DNA of 64,000 nucleotides from Bog-257 sp963834135 (GCA_963834135.1 CAWIAN010000007.1:992001-1056000); one strand, 5' to 3'. Numbered from the stretch's first letter, positions 7,870 through 16,123 are shown. The notes: generated by a model from the letters alone, not told the origin. Translations and numbers: made by a program.

Positions 7870-8615
7870 ATGGCGAGTATAACTTCGACCGTTAATGCGG
7901 ATTTGACGGGCCAGCGGGTCGTGGTGATCGGCGGCACATCCGGAATCGGCTTGGCGGTTGCACAAGAAGCTATCGCGCAAGGAGCGCAGGTAGTCATCGC
8001 GTCCAGCAACCGGCAACGCGTTCAGCAGGTCGCATCCGACTTAGGGAGGAACGCTCAGGGTCATCCACTCGACGTCTCCGACGAGCGGCCATTGCGCGGT
8101 TCTTTGCCAAAGTCGGCGAGTTCGATCATCTGGTTTTCACCGCAGGCGATTCGCTGCAACTTGCCGAACTCGCCACAATGGATCTTGCGAAGGCTCGCAA
8201 CGCGTTTGAGCTGCGCTATTGGGGTGCGCTCGCGGCTGCGAAATACGGGAGCCCGCGCCTTCGGCGTGGTGGCTCGATCACATTAACCACCGGAATTGCC
8301 GGAGATCGCCCTCAGGGAGGCTGGGCCTTAGGCGCCAGTGTTTGCGGAGCGATGTCTGCGCTGACCCGCGCGCTTGCTATGGAGCTGGCTCCGATTCGCG
8401 TGAACGCAGTTTCGCCAGGCATTGTTCGCACGAATCTCTGGCGGAACCTCGACGAGCAGCAACGCGAGGGTATGTACGAAAGCGTCGGTAAGGGTCTGCC
8501 GGTCGGACGAGTTGGGGAGGTCGGCGATATTGCGCGAACGTATCTCTACCTCATGCAGGAAGGCTTCAGCACCGGACAAGTCATCACGGTCGATGGCGGC
8601 GCAGTTCTGGTCTGA
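7870..8615 (+). pseudogene. Short-chain dehydrogenase/reductase interrupted by a frameshift
   Basis: Two reading frames together encode one SDR of about 248 residues. The first starts at ATG 7870 with the cofactor motif GGTSGIG and continues to LDVSDE; the second, from about 8085 to 8615, continues with an AIARFFAK segment and contains the C-terminal SPGIVRTN and VDGGAVLV. One base appears to be missing near 8083-8087. In its present state translation would end in the wrong frame at 8286. The restored protein also lacks the catalytic Tyr-x-x-x-Lys: the aligned stretch reads GASVCGAMSALTR, a pattern I believe also occurs in a divergent SDR group. It lies divergent to the LysR gene, its likely regulator. 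It may be a recent pseudogene or a sequencing error. Confidence 0.75.
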
Positions 8616-8759
8616 GTCGATCTCGGGGTTCCGATTTCCGCAGAACGTCGCCGCTTAGGAGCAGTTCGTAACATCCTGGGCAAGAGCCGCGCCGAACGTG
8701 GCATTGCGAGGCATAGACTGGGTCACGTTGGGCAGATGCTCGTGACAAAGGAGACGGCG

Positions 8760-9293
8760 ATGAAAAGAATTCTGATGGTGCTGGTCGTATTTCTCACCGG
8801 TTGTGCTTATGCCCAGGACAAGAACTCTCCCAAAACGCTGAAAGGTATTTTGCTCGAACAGTTGAAAGACACTCACAACGTGAAGGACTGGTTTGTGCCG
8901 GCTGATGTCGCGGTCCAGGACCTCAGCGCTGAACAGGCGAACTGGACCGATGGCAAAGGGAACCATTCCGTCGGGCAGGAAGTGAATCACATTGTCTACT
9001 GGGACAACTATGAGTTGATGAAGTTCAAAGGCCAGACGCCGCCGAAGTTCGACGGCAATAACGATGAGACCTTCAATAAGTTCGACAGCAAACAGTGGTC
9101 GTCGCTGGTGAAGCAGATGGACGACGTCATGACAGGTTGGGAACAGGCTGTGGAGCAGGCCGACGACAAGAAGGTCGCGGAATGGGCTTCGACCATCGCT
9201 CACATCGGAATGCATAATGCCTATCACATCGGGCAGATCGTCTACATTCGCAAGCTGCAAGGTTCGTGGAATCCGAGCTTGGGCGTTAAGTAG
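8760..9293 (+). CDS. Exported DinB-like protein
   Basis: A 177-residue protein of the DinB/YfiT four-helix metal-binding family. Putative metal ligands are the histidine in VNHIVYW and the histidines of HIGMHNAYHIGQI near the C-terminus. The N-terminus has a signal sequence ending in FLTGC, a lipobox, so it may be a lipoprotein; cleavage after AYA is the alternative. ATG 8760 is chosen over 8736 because of the AAAGGAG Shine-Dalgarno just before it and because the signal peptide begins there. DinB-like proteins include thiol-dependent S-transferases, but most have no known function. A strong terminator follows at 9341. Confidence 0.8.
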   Translation: MKRILMVLVVFLTGCAYAQDKNSPKTLKGILLEQLKDTHNVKDWFVPADVAVQDLSAEQANWTDGKGNHSVGQEVNHIVYWDNYELMKFKGQTPPKFDGNNDETFNKFDSKQWSSLVKQMDDVMTGWEQAVEQADDKKVAEWASTIAHIGMHNAYHIGQIVYIRKLQGSWNPSLGVK

Positions 9294-9340
9294 GCGCGTG
9301 AGTCAACCTGCCAGTCGAGTCGCGACACTTGGCTAACAAA

Positions 9341-9371
9341 AAGCCCGCCTATTGCGAAGCGGGCTTCTTTT
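9341..9371. terminator. Bidirectional intrinsic terminator
   Basis: AAGCCCGC (9341-9348) pairs with GCGGGCTT (9359-9366), followed by CTTTT on the plus strand; a run of A residues precedes the stem, so it can also work on the minus strand. It separates the convergent DinB-like and sedolisin genes. Confidence 0.85.
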
Positions 9372-9382
9372 ATTCGTACCAG

Positions 9383-10612
9383 TTACTTTCCGACTAGACC
9401 GTTATCAACTCCGACTCCAGTGCAGAAATCCCAGCCGGAAGCCGCACTATGCGTGCCGCAACTGCCAGATGTGATATCGGTGAAGTAGGAGCTGAATCCC
9501 ATATTGCTGTAGATCAGCGTGTTCTCAGCATTGCTGCTGGTCTTGAACTGTCCCGCGCTGTTGATGATGCCGGCCAGCGAAGGAGAAGCGACGCTGGTTC
9601 CGTAGACTTGCAGCCAGCCGCCGTAGCAGTTCGAGTTATAGACAGCCACAGGCGAGCCGCCGCTGGCGTCGAAGGAGAGGTCGGGCGTTCCGCGATAACT
9701 GCCTACAATGCTCTGAATCGAGCTCTGGAACGAAGGCCGCGATTCGTACTTGCTGTCGCCGCCGCCGCCATCGCTCCACGCGGTCTGATTGACGTAATTC
9801 CCACCGCTGCGATTGACCTGCGTGCCGCCTGCCGAAACGACGTAAGGCGAGGAACTGGGATAGATCACGCCCGGCGAATCACCCGACGATGCGAAGTAGA
9901 CGACTCCAGACTGCTTGAAATAGGAATCACTGCTAGTCTCGGTGCGGGTTTCGCTGCCACCCCAGCTCATGGAAATCTGACCTTTACCGCCATGAGAGGC
10001 GATGTAGGAGTTCGCCGCGGTCACTGCCTGGTAGAGAGCGGTGTTGCTAGCGGAAGAAGCTTCCATTAGCACAATCTGGGCGTTCGGTGCCATCGCGTGT
10101 GCCCACTCGATGTCCAGCGCCTCTTCGCCCTGCCATCCGGAGCTGCAGCCATTCGACGGCTTGCGTCCGCTGGCGTATTGAACGGAGAAGTTAGCTTGCG
10201 GCAGACCGAAGGTGCTGGAGAAGGTCGAAAGATCGGTCGCCGCTGAAGGGTAATCGTACGCGTCGACAATCACGATCACGCCGCTGCCACCAGTAGGATT
10301 CACGGTCGTGCCATTGATCGGACATCCTGCGACTCGCGTGGAAACCAGGTTATACACGCAACCTAAGGATGCGGGCGTCTCGCCGCCGGGCTGAGCTGCG
10401 GGCGCGATCGATCCTGTTGGTGCGTAAATGATGTAGTTGGTATGCATCTTCAATCCGACGTCCGCGGGCTGTTCAATACTTGACGGCGGATAGATGCCAA
10501 CTCCACTGCGCAACTGAGCGTTCAAAAAGCTAGTACACGCGAGCCATACAATTATCGCGGCAAGGCTGGCGATCCATGTCTGTTTCGTGTGAGTTCTAGA
10601 TTCACTCCGCAT
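9383..10612 (-). CDS. Secreted sedolisin-like (S53) serine peptidase without propeptide
   Basis: A 409-residue exported protease. A signal peptide occupies about 1-32 (hydrophobic core IASLAAIIVWLACTSFLNAQ). The sedolisin catalytic residues are visible: Glu163 and Asp167 (GEEALDIEW), oxyanion Asp245 (ASSGD) and the nucleophile Ser340 in GTSVASP. The calcium-site region near the C-terminus (FTDITSG and GWDFCTGVG) is present. Sedolisins are acid-active endopeptidases, and most are made with a propeptide of about 150-200 residues; here only about 75 residues separate the signal from the catalytic domain, so the prodomain is missing or very short. ATG 10612 is supported by AGGAG six bases upstream. 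It likely feeds on external protein in an acidic habitat. Confidence 0.85.
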   Translation of the reverse strand: MRSESRTHTKQTWIASLAAIIVWLACTSFLNAQLRSGVGIYPPSSIEQPADVGLKMHTNYIIYAPTGSIAPAAQPGGETPASLGCVYNLVSTRVAGCPINGTTVNPTGGSGVIVIVDAYDYPSAATDLSTFSSTFGLPQANFSVQYASGRKPSNGCSSGWQGEEALDIEWAHAMAPNAQIVLMEASSASNTALYQAVTAANSYIASHGGKGQISMSWGGSETRTETSSDSYFKQSGVVYFASSGDSPGVIYPSSSPYVVSAGGTQVNRSGGNYVNQTAWSDGGGGDSKYESRPSFQSSIQSIVGSYRGTPDLSFDASGGSPVAVYNSNCYGGWLQVYGTSVASPSLAGIINSAGQFKTSSNAENTLIYSNMGFSSYFTDITSGSCGTHSAASGWDFCTGVGVDNGLVGK

Positions 10613-10724
10613 GTTTTTTCTCCTGACTGATGGCATTCCGACCAGCGCTGGAATGTCCAAAGTGTGCGGAGTATACCCCATTCCGGGTATGAGATATATA
10701 CACCCAAAGTGCTAAGGTTGTCGG

Positions 10725-12512
10725 TCAACGTTTGACAGTCGCGGTGCGCGATTGCGTATCGGATTCGGCGTAAAGAGCGTCGATCTCTTTCTTATATCGG
10801 TCGGTAAGGTTGCGCCGCCGGAGCTTCATGCTGGGCGTAAGCGTGCCGTCGGCAATGCTGAGCTCATCGGGAACCACCAGCACTTTCTTCAGCTTTTCGA
10901 ACTGCGCCAAATTACGGTTCAATTCCTCGACGATACTCTCGTACATCTTCTGTACCTGGTGAGCTCTCACCAGGTCCCTGCGCGAAGAGAACTTGATACC
11001 GTGATGGCGCGCCCATCCCTCGAGGTCTTCAAAGCTGGGGATGATGAGCACCGCGGGGAAGCGTCGCTTGTCGCCGAGGAGAGCTGCTTCAGAGACATAC
11101 TGATTTACTTTCAGCGAGTTCTCGATCGGCTGTGGCGCGATGAACTTGCCGCCGGAAGTCTTGATCAGATCTTTCTTGCGGTCGGTGATCGACAGATAGC
11201 CATCTTCGTCAAGATGCCCGATGTCCCCGGTTTTGAACCAGCCGTTCTCGAACACGCCCGCAGTTTCTTCCGGCATCTTCCAATAGCCTTTGAACACGGA
11301 GGGCGCGCGCACTAACAACTCGCCATCGTCAGCAACTCTCACCTCGACATTCGACATCGGTTTGCCCACCGTTCCGAGGCGATGATTGATGGGATTATTT
11401 AGCGCTACCACGGGAGAGGTTTCCGTCAGCCCGTAACCTTCGTGAATACGAATGCCGATGTCGGCGAACCAGGTCGCGATCTCTTTGCCCAGAGGTGCGC
11501 CGCCGGAGACAAACACACGCGCGCGTCCTCCCATTCCTTCGCGGATTTTGGAGAAGACCAGCTTGTCTGCCAGCTTCCAGGACAATGACGTTGGTAGCTC
11601 ACCGCGAAGGATCGTTTCGCGATTGGCCGCGCCCACCGACAGCGCCCAACGGATCAGTTTGCGTTTGATACCGTGGGCTTTGTTCTGAACCTGGTTGTAA
11701 ACCTTCTCGTAGACGCGCGGCACCGCGACGATCAGCGTAGGATGAACGTCCTTCATCGTCTGCGGCAGTTGATCGACAACCGGGCAATAAGCCAGCGGCA
11801 CCCCGGCATTCATCAAGGCATAGTCAAGATGGCGGGCGGTAACATGCGACAACGGCAGGAACGAGATGCAGAGATCGTTCTTGTCGAACTCATACATGTC
11901 GAGCGAGACATTGATGTTGGAGGCGAGATTGCCGTGCGTGAGCATCACGCCCTTGGGCGTACCGGTTGTGCCCGAAGTATAGATGAGTGTTGCCAGATCG
12001 TCCGGATCGACCTGCTGGCTTAGTGCCGCAAGCTCAGGGTCGTCTTGCGCAGGAGCCGACCGCAGGAAGCTCTGCATGGGCACCGCTGCCGTGATCTCCG
12101 ATGCATCGTCAAGGATGACGATGTATTCCAGGCTGGTCTGTGCGCGAATGGCAGCGAGCTTTTCATACTGCTGGCGCGAGGAGACAAAGGCAACCCGCGC
12201 CTCGGAGTTTTGCAGGACGAAGAGACATTGGTCGCTGGTCTGAGTCGCGTAAATCGGAACGTCCACGATGCCCAGGAGCATGCAGGCGAAATCGGCGATC
12301 GCCCATTCCGGGCGGTTTTCGCTAAGCAGGATGACGCGATCACCCTTCTTGATTCCCCAGGCCTGTAACTGGCGTGCAGTGGCGTAAACCCAGTTGCGCA
12401 ACTGGAGCGCGGAAATAGTTTTCCAGCCGCCGTCTTCACGGCTAAGCATTACACGGTCGGAGTTCCGCTCCACCATGGTGAAGAAAACATCATTGAGGGT
12501 CCGAAGATTCAT
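10725..12512 (-). CDS. Long-chain acyl-CoA synthetase (AMP-forming)
   Basis: A 595-residue ANL-superfamily ligase of the FadD15/long-chain fatty acid type, which adenylates a fatty acid and transfers it to CoA. The P-loop-like motif YTSGTTGTPKG, the GYGLTETSP motif and the later motif GWFKTGDIGHLDEDGYL are all present, and the catalytic lysine region is intact near SMKLRRRN. It lies six bases downstream of a TetR gene in the same direction, so the two form an operon. The FadR-like operator at 13236 would place this ligase under fatty-acyl-CoA-responsive control. Cytoplasmic or membrane-associated; the exact chain length cannot be read from sequence. Confidence 0.9.
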   Translation of the reverse strand: MNLRTLNDVFFTMVERNSDRVMLSREDGGWKTISALQLRNWVYATARQLQAWGIKKGDRVILLSENRPEWAIADFACMLLGIVDVPIYATQTSDQCLFVLQNSEARVAFVSSRQQYEKLAAIRAQTSLEYIVILDDASEITAAVPMQSFLRSAPAQDDPELAALSQQVDPDDLATLIYTSGTTGTPKGVMLTHGNLASNINVSLDMYEFDKNDLCISFLPLSHVTARHLDYALMNAGVPLAYCPVVDQLPQTMKDVHPTLIVAVPRVYEKVYNQVQNKAHGIKRKLIRWALSVGAANRETILRGELPTSLSWKLADKLVFSKIREGMGGRARVFVSGGAPLGKEIATWFADIGIRIHEGYGLTETSPVVALNNPINHRLGTVGKPMSNVEVRVADDGELLVRAPSVFKGYWKMPEETAGVFENGWFKTGDIGHLDEDGYLSITDRKKDLIKTSGGKFIAPQPIENSLKVNQYVSEAALLGDKRRFPAVLIIPSFEDLEGWARHHGIKFSSRRDLVRAHQVQKMYESIVEELNRNLAQFEKLKKVLVVPDELSIADGTLTPSMKLRRRNLTDRYKKEIDALYAESDTQSRTATVKR

Positions 12513-12518
12513 GGCCGT

Positions 12519-13250
12519 TTATGTCGTGCGCATCCCATTCAAGAAAATATCTACCACCACATCCGCCACATTGGAGAGTTGATATTCGTGATCGCTCAAG
12601 ACCCACGAGGTCACCATCTCGTCAAGCGCGCCAAAGAAGCAGTTAGCGGCAAACTTGTCCGACATTCCGGGACGAAAGATGCCGCGCGCCTGGCCTTCGG
12701 TGATGGCCTCGCGCACCAGCGCGAGATATTCGATCATGTGGTGGTGCGAAAATTCCGCAAGAAAGCGGGTGCTCTGACGCAGCTCCATCTGGAAGACGAC
12801 CGCCATGCTGCGGTTCGAGCCGAGGGCATCGAGATGCAGGAAGGCGAGGCGCCGCAGCCGCTCCGTCGGGTCAGACAGCTTCTTGAGCTCGGTCCGTGCC
12901 AGGCTCATGAAAGCGTCGAAGGCGGTGTTGATAGCGGTCATCAGAATCTCTTCCTTGCTCTTGAAGTAGAGATAGACCGTGCCATCGGCGACGTCGGCGC
13001 GGTCTGCAATGTCGGCGACACGCGAACTGAAGAAACCTTTTTCGGCAAACACGGCAACGGCGGCATCCAGAATGCGCTGGTACTTGTCATTGCTGCGATT
13101 GGCTGGTTGGGGAGCCGGACTTGCTTCCGAAGCCGAATTGGGTTCGTTTTTCGTCACCGTTGGTTTTCGCAGAAGATCGGAAGTGGCTTTGCGAATGCTC
13201 TTTGAAATCCGCGTTAGCCAGTCGGGAGCTGCGACCGAATGAGTACTCAT
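12519..13250 (-). CDS. TetR-family regulator, probable fatty-acid-degradation repressor
   Basis: As annotated the protein has 243 residues: a poorly conserved N-terminal stretch of about 55, a TetR helix-turn-helix (about 57-105; RILDAAVAVFAEKGF, ADGTVYLYFKSKEE) and a ligand-binding domain. It is the first gene of an operon with the acyl-CoA ligase, and a FadR-type operator overlaps its start, so autorepression relieved by long-chain acyl-CoA is likely, as in Bacillus FadR. The start is uncertain: the ATG at 13250 sits inside the operator and upstream of the start site predicted from the promoter at 13253-13281. A downstream GTG at 13157 (residue 32) is an alternative; it would still leave the whole DNA-binding domain. 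Confidence 0.85.
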   Translation of the reverse strand: MSTHSVAAPDWLTRISKSIRKATSDLLRKPTVTKNEPNSASEASPAPQPANRSNDKYQRILDAAVAVFAEKGFFSSRVADIADRADVADGTVYLYFKSKEEILMTAINTAFDAFMSLARTELKKLSDPTERLRRLAFLHLDALGSNRSMAVVFQMELRQSTRFLAEFSHHHMIEYLALVREAITEGQARGIFRPGMSDKFAANCFFGALDEMVTSWVLSDHEYQLSNVADVVVDIFLNGMRTT

Positions 13251-13253
13251 TCA
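13236..13253. promoter_or_regulatory. FadR-like palindromic operator
   Basis: CGAATGAGTACTCATTCA contains the perfect 16-bp palindrome GAATGAGT/ACTCATTC (13237-13252). It matches the Bacillus FadR (YsiA) consensus TGAATGAnTAnTCATTCA at nearly every position. It overlaps the annotated start codon of the TetR gene (13248-13250) and abuts the predicted -10 box, an ideal repressor position. Confidence 0.75.
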
Positions 13254-13281
13254 CTTTAATCTTTGGCGAAAGGTTCCGCAA
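13253..13281 (-). promoter_or_regulatory. Predicted promoter of the TetR/acyl-CoA ligase operon
   Basis: On the minus strand, TTGCGG (13281-13276) and TAAAGT (13258-13253) are separated by 17 bases. The transcription start would fall at about 13246, inside the FadR-like operator. Confidence 0.5.
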
Positions 13282-13429
13282 TTGGGCTTTCGTACGGCAT
13301 TTCCGAAAATGGAATCAAAGCCGTTCCGGCAGGTCATCCGTCCTTGACAATTCACTAACAGGTTGATGGGAAAATGCTAGCCTTGCCCATCGTAGTCGAT
13401 GAACGAAAAACGTAGAGGAGAGAGAATCG

Positions 13430-13975
13430 ATGAAGAAGCTGTTACTGGCGTTGCTTCTGGCCGGCTTTCTGTTGCCGGCAAGTTATGCCGCAGGTCAATC
13501 CGATGCCACCCCGGCGCCGAAGATCAAAGTGGGCGACATGGCTCCCGACTTCACGCTGACAGATCAGAATGGAAAGAAGGTATCGCTGCACGAATTCCGC
13601 GGCAAGAAGAATGTCGCGCTGGCGTTTTACATCTTCGCTTTCACCGGTGGTTGAGCCAAACAGATGCAGGCTTTCCAGGCGAACCTCGCGAAACTGGAAG
13701 CCGCAGACACCCAGGTTCTGGGTGTAAGCATGGATTCTCCCTTCTCGAACAAGGCTTGGGCGCAACAGCTGGGAGTGACCTTTCCGCTGCTCAGCGATTG
13801 GGGCGGCGATACTACCAGGGAATATGGTCTCTACGATCCGGAATACAAAGCCGCGCGCCGGGTCAACTACCTGATCGATAAAAATGGCAAGGTGATCGAG
13901 ATGCAGTTGGACGATGACGCCATCGATCCGACAAAGGTCGTGGTTGCCTGCCAGGCGAAGAAGCTAAACCGGTAA
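13430..13975 (+). CDS. Exported peroxiredoxin, predicted selenoprotein (TGA at residue 75)
   Basis: One continuous frame of 181 residues is interrupted only by TGA at 13652-13654. Reading TGA as selenocysteine gives AFTGGU at 70-75, which fits the peroxiredoxin motif TxxC with U at the peroxidatic position. The rest is an intact AhpC/TSA fold: VGDMAPDFTLTDQNG before the site, LGVSMDSPF after it, and the conserved arginine in AARRVNYLIDKNGKV. A cysteine in VVACQAKK near the C-terminus could act as resolving thiol. Residues 1-20 form a signal peptide (cleavage after ASYA), so the enzyme would act outside the cytoplasm, reducing peroxides. AGGAG precedes the ATG. A hairpin starting 17 bases after the TGA could be the SECIS. 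The alternative is a pseudogene or sequence error; sense-coding quality downstream argues against that. Confidence 0.8.
13672..13700 (+). promoter_or_regulatory. Candidate bacterial SECIS hairpin
   Basis: TTTCCAG (13672-13678) pairs with CTGGAAG (13694-13700), six Watson-Crick pairs plus one wobble. The 15-base interval begins with G and can form an inner GCGA/TCGC helix. The apical part lies about 24-31 bases after the TGA, within the 16-37-base window known for bacterial SECIS elements. Weak points: the interval is one base over the usual loop limit, and if the inner helix forms the ACC loop lacks the expected G. Confidence 0.45.
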
Positions 13976-14101
13976 CCCGAACCCACACGTCCGCTCGGAG
14001 CGGTAGTTGCTTCGCCGCTCCTGGCGGCCGCCTTGATCGGCTTCTTCCCGCCACTGCCGAAGCGGTGTAAGCTTATCGCCACCCTTGACGGGCCAATCAT
14101 C

Positions 14102-14860
14102 ATGTGGGTCAACATCCTCATCGTCCTCGCGTGTGTCGCCGGAGCCATCGGTTTTCTGTTCGCGGTGACGCGTACGTCGCCGGCGCATTCCCGCAAGGAG
14201 TCGAACGACTTTACCGGCGCTGTTGTCGCGGTCATCGGTACGACTTACGCGGTGTTGCTGGCGTTCATGCTTTCCGGCGTCTGGACTATGTTCGAGCAGG
14301 CACAAATCAACGCCGAACAGGAGGCCAATGACCTGGTCAATGTCTATCGCATCAGTGCGCAGTTGGACGATCCGTCGCGCCGGCAGATCCAAAGTCTGGC
14401 GCTGCAATATGCGAAGAACGCGATCGAGACGGAATTTCCGGCCTTGAATGACATGATCTTGCCGCCGCAAGGTGGCCAGTTGATAGCGCAGATGTGGAAA
14501 GAGGCCGGCACGATCAAGGTGTCGAACGTGAACCAGCAGATTGCCCTGAGCGAGTTGATCGCCACGATGCGCGGTTTCACCGAGCATCGCCGCATTCGCA
14601 TCATGCAGAGCCGCGAGATGCTTCCGCCGATTCTCTGGGCGGTGCTGATTGCGGGCGGAGTGATCACGGTTGCCGCGGCATGCTTCTTCGGCGTTCCCAA
14701 CTTTCGCTTTCATCTTCTGCAAGTGACGGTCTTGAGCTTCCTGATCGCCTTGGTGCTGGTGGCGATCGCCGACATCGATCGGCCGTATCAGGGCGACGTC
14801 AGAGTGAGTTCGGATGGTTTCGCGTTTGCCATGCAGACGTTCAACAGTGGCGAACAGTAG
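14102..14860 (+). CDS. DUF4239 (bestrophin-like) membrane protein
   Basis: A 252-residue inner-membrane protein with an N-terminal hydrophobic segment (2-22), a second at about 36-58, a cytoplasmic or periplasmic helical region, and two more segments near 180-225. The C-terminal DIDRPYQGDVRVSSDGF matches the signature of the DUF4239/bestrophin-like-domain family, whose function is unknown; channel activity has been suggested from the fold only. ATG 14102 is chosen over 14033 because the first membrane helix begins there. It lies between the peroxiredoxin and the receiver/ATPase gene without overlap, so no operon is evident. Confidence 0.75.
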   Translation: MWVNILIVLACVAGAIGFLFAVTRTSPAHSRKESNDFTGAVVAVIGTTYAVLLAFMLSGVWTMFEQAQINAEQEANDLVNVYRISAQLDDPSRRQIQSLALQYAKNAIETEFPALNDMILPPQGGQLIAQMWKEAGTIKVSNVNQQIALSELIATMRGFTEHRRIRIMQSREMLPPILWAVLIAGGVITVAAACFFGVPNFRFHLLQVTVLSFLIALVLVAIADIDRPYQGDVRVSSDGFAFAMQTFNSGEQ

Positions 14861-14931
14861 GTTTGGCAACGTCCGCGGACGCGTAAACTGGTCTTCGGAA
14901 ATCCTCGTAGTTGGCTCGTGGAGGTGTGTCG

Positions 14932-15819
14932 ATGACTGGCGCAAATTCTGCGGTTTCGGCGAAGAAGATCGATTGCAGGCCCGCAGTTGGCAGCGTGCTC
15001 GTGATTGGCAAGGACCCGCAACTTGGTCAGGCCTTTGAGCAGAGTCTTATCGCGAACCATTGCGTGTTCGAGTACGCCGCGGGCGGCTTGGACGCCATGC
15101 GCAAGCTGCGCAGGACTTGCTACTCGGTCGTGGTAACGGACCCAAAGACAGGCATCGAAGAAGATCTCGCGCTGCTGGAAGAAATGCGAGCCACGTGTCC
15201 GGGCGTGCGGGTAATCGTGCTGGCGCCGAGCGGCACGGCAGAGGAGATCATCGCAGCACTGCGGGCACGCGTCTTTCTCTGCAAGACGGCTCCGTTCGAT
15301 CCCATTGAAATTGCCAACTACGCTGCGCAAGCCGCCACAACCTCCGACGCTCTGGTGGGAATCGAGGTGCTGTCAGCGCATCGCAATTGGATCTCATTGC
15401 GGATAAATTCACAGCTGCTGAGCGCTGAGAGGCTCATCGCGTTTCTCACCGAACTGCAAACCGGATTGCCGGAAGCTCCACGTGAAGAGCTGATGATGGC
15501 CTTCCGCGAAATCCTAATGAACGCTCTGGAGCACGGAGCAGAGTTTCGTCCCGGCAAGGTGGTCGACGTGGCCGCGGTCCATACGGCGCGCACGATCGTC
15601 TTTTATGTGCACGACCCGGGATCGGGCTTCCGTTGGGAGACGATCGAGCACGCTGCGGTGGGAAACCCCGAAGGCGACCTCACCCACCATATTGAAGTGC
15701 GCGACGAAAAGGGAATGCGGCCCGGAGGCTTCGGCATCCTCATCGCTAAGGGCGTGGTGAACGAGTTGATTTACAGCGAAGTCGGCAACGAAGTGCTGAT
15801 GATCAAGTACACCGCGTGA
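14932..15819 (+). CDS. Receiver domain fused to RsbW-type ATPase
   Basis: A 295-residue signalling protein. Residues 20-140 look like a response-regulator receiver, with an aspartate at the phospho-acceptor site (VVVTDPKTG) although the N-terminal acidic pair is weak. Residues 155-295 are a GHKL ATPase of the RsbW/SpoIIAB type: N-box EILMNALEHGAEF, G1 DPGSGF and G2 GGFGILIAKG. The enzyme would phosphorylate a STAS protein or otherwise switch an anti-sigma interaction in response to phosphorylation. GGAGG eight bases before ATG 14932 sets the start; an upstream GTG at 14911 is less likely. It mirrors the STAS/pseudo-receiver protein at 291, a possible though unproven partner. Confidence 0.85.
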   Translation: MTGANSAVSAKKIDCRPAVGSVLVIGKDPQLGQAFEQSLIANHCVFEYAAGGLDAMRKLRRTCYSVVVTDPKTGIEEDLALLEEMRATCPGVRVIVLAPSGTAEEIIAALRARVFLCKTAPFDPIEIANYAAQAATTSDALVGIEVLSAHRNWISLRINSQLLSAERLIAFLTELQTGLPEAPREELMMAFREILMNALEHGAEFRPGKVVDVAAVHTARTIVFYVHDPGSGFRWETIEHAAVGNPEGDLTHHIEVRDEKGMRPGGFGILIAKGVVNELIYSEVGNEVLMIKYTA

Positions 15820-15892
15820 ACAGCGCCCGCGCTCTCGAGCCAGCGTCCGGATCCTGTCCTGATTTTCGTTCTACTGAGATTCTGGTCCTGCG

Positions 15893-16123
15893 TCAGGCAT
15901 CGGTGTCGCGTTGGAGATCGTTCCTGGTATGAGGCTCGCCGGTATGTTCTTCGTTTTGTCCGGGCTCGGGAAAATCGCTGTTGCTCGACTTCAGCAGCGG
16001 GTCCTGATCGCGATGTCCAACCTGCCCGGTGATTGAGACGTTAGTCGTCTCGCTGCGGTCGTCCTGCTCAACGGCACCTTTGCCGGCATCTTCATCGTGA
16101 GCATTCTGATTTGTATTTGGCAT
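15893..16123 (-). CDS. Small hydrophilic acidic protein, 76 aa
   Basis: A 76-residue protein rich in Asp, Glu, Asn, Gln and Thr with no hydrophobic core, probably intrinsically disordered. It contains a DFPEPGQNEEHTGEP segment of the kind I recall in small hypothetical proteins of Acidobacteria. ATG 16123 follows AGGAG by five bases, better support than an upstream ATG at 16141. It stands alone. Function unknown. Confidence 0.6.
   Translation of the reverse strand: MPNTNQNAHDEDAGKGAVEQDDRSETTNVSITGQVGHRDQDPLLKSSNSDFPEPGQNEEHTGEPHTRNDLQRDTDA

Noticed and set aside
7782..8009. Longer N-terminus for the LysR protein
   Set aside because: The extension is antisense to the SDR gene start and has no regulator-like sequence; ATG 7781 begins the helix-turn-helix domain directly.
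13652..13654. TGA in the peroxiredoxin as an ordinary nonsense mutation
   Set aside because: It is exactly at the catalytic cysteine position, the only stop in the frame, and the downstream 107 codons remain fully family-like; decay would be expected to leave other damage. Not excluded without genome data.
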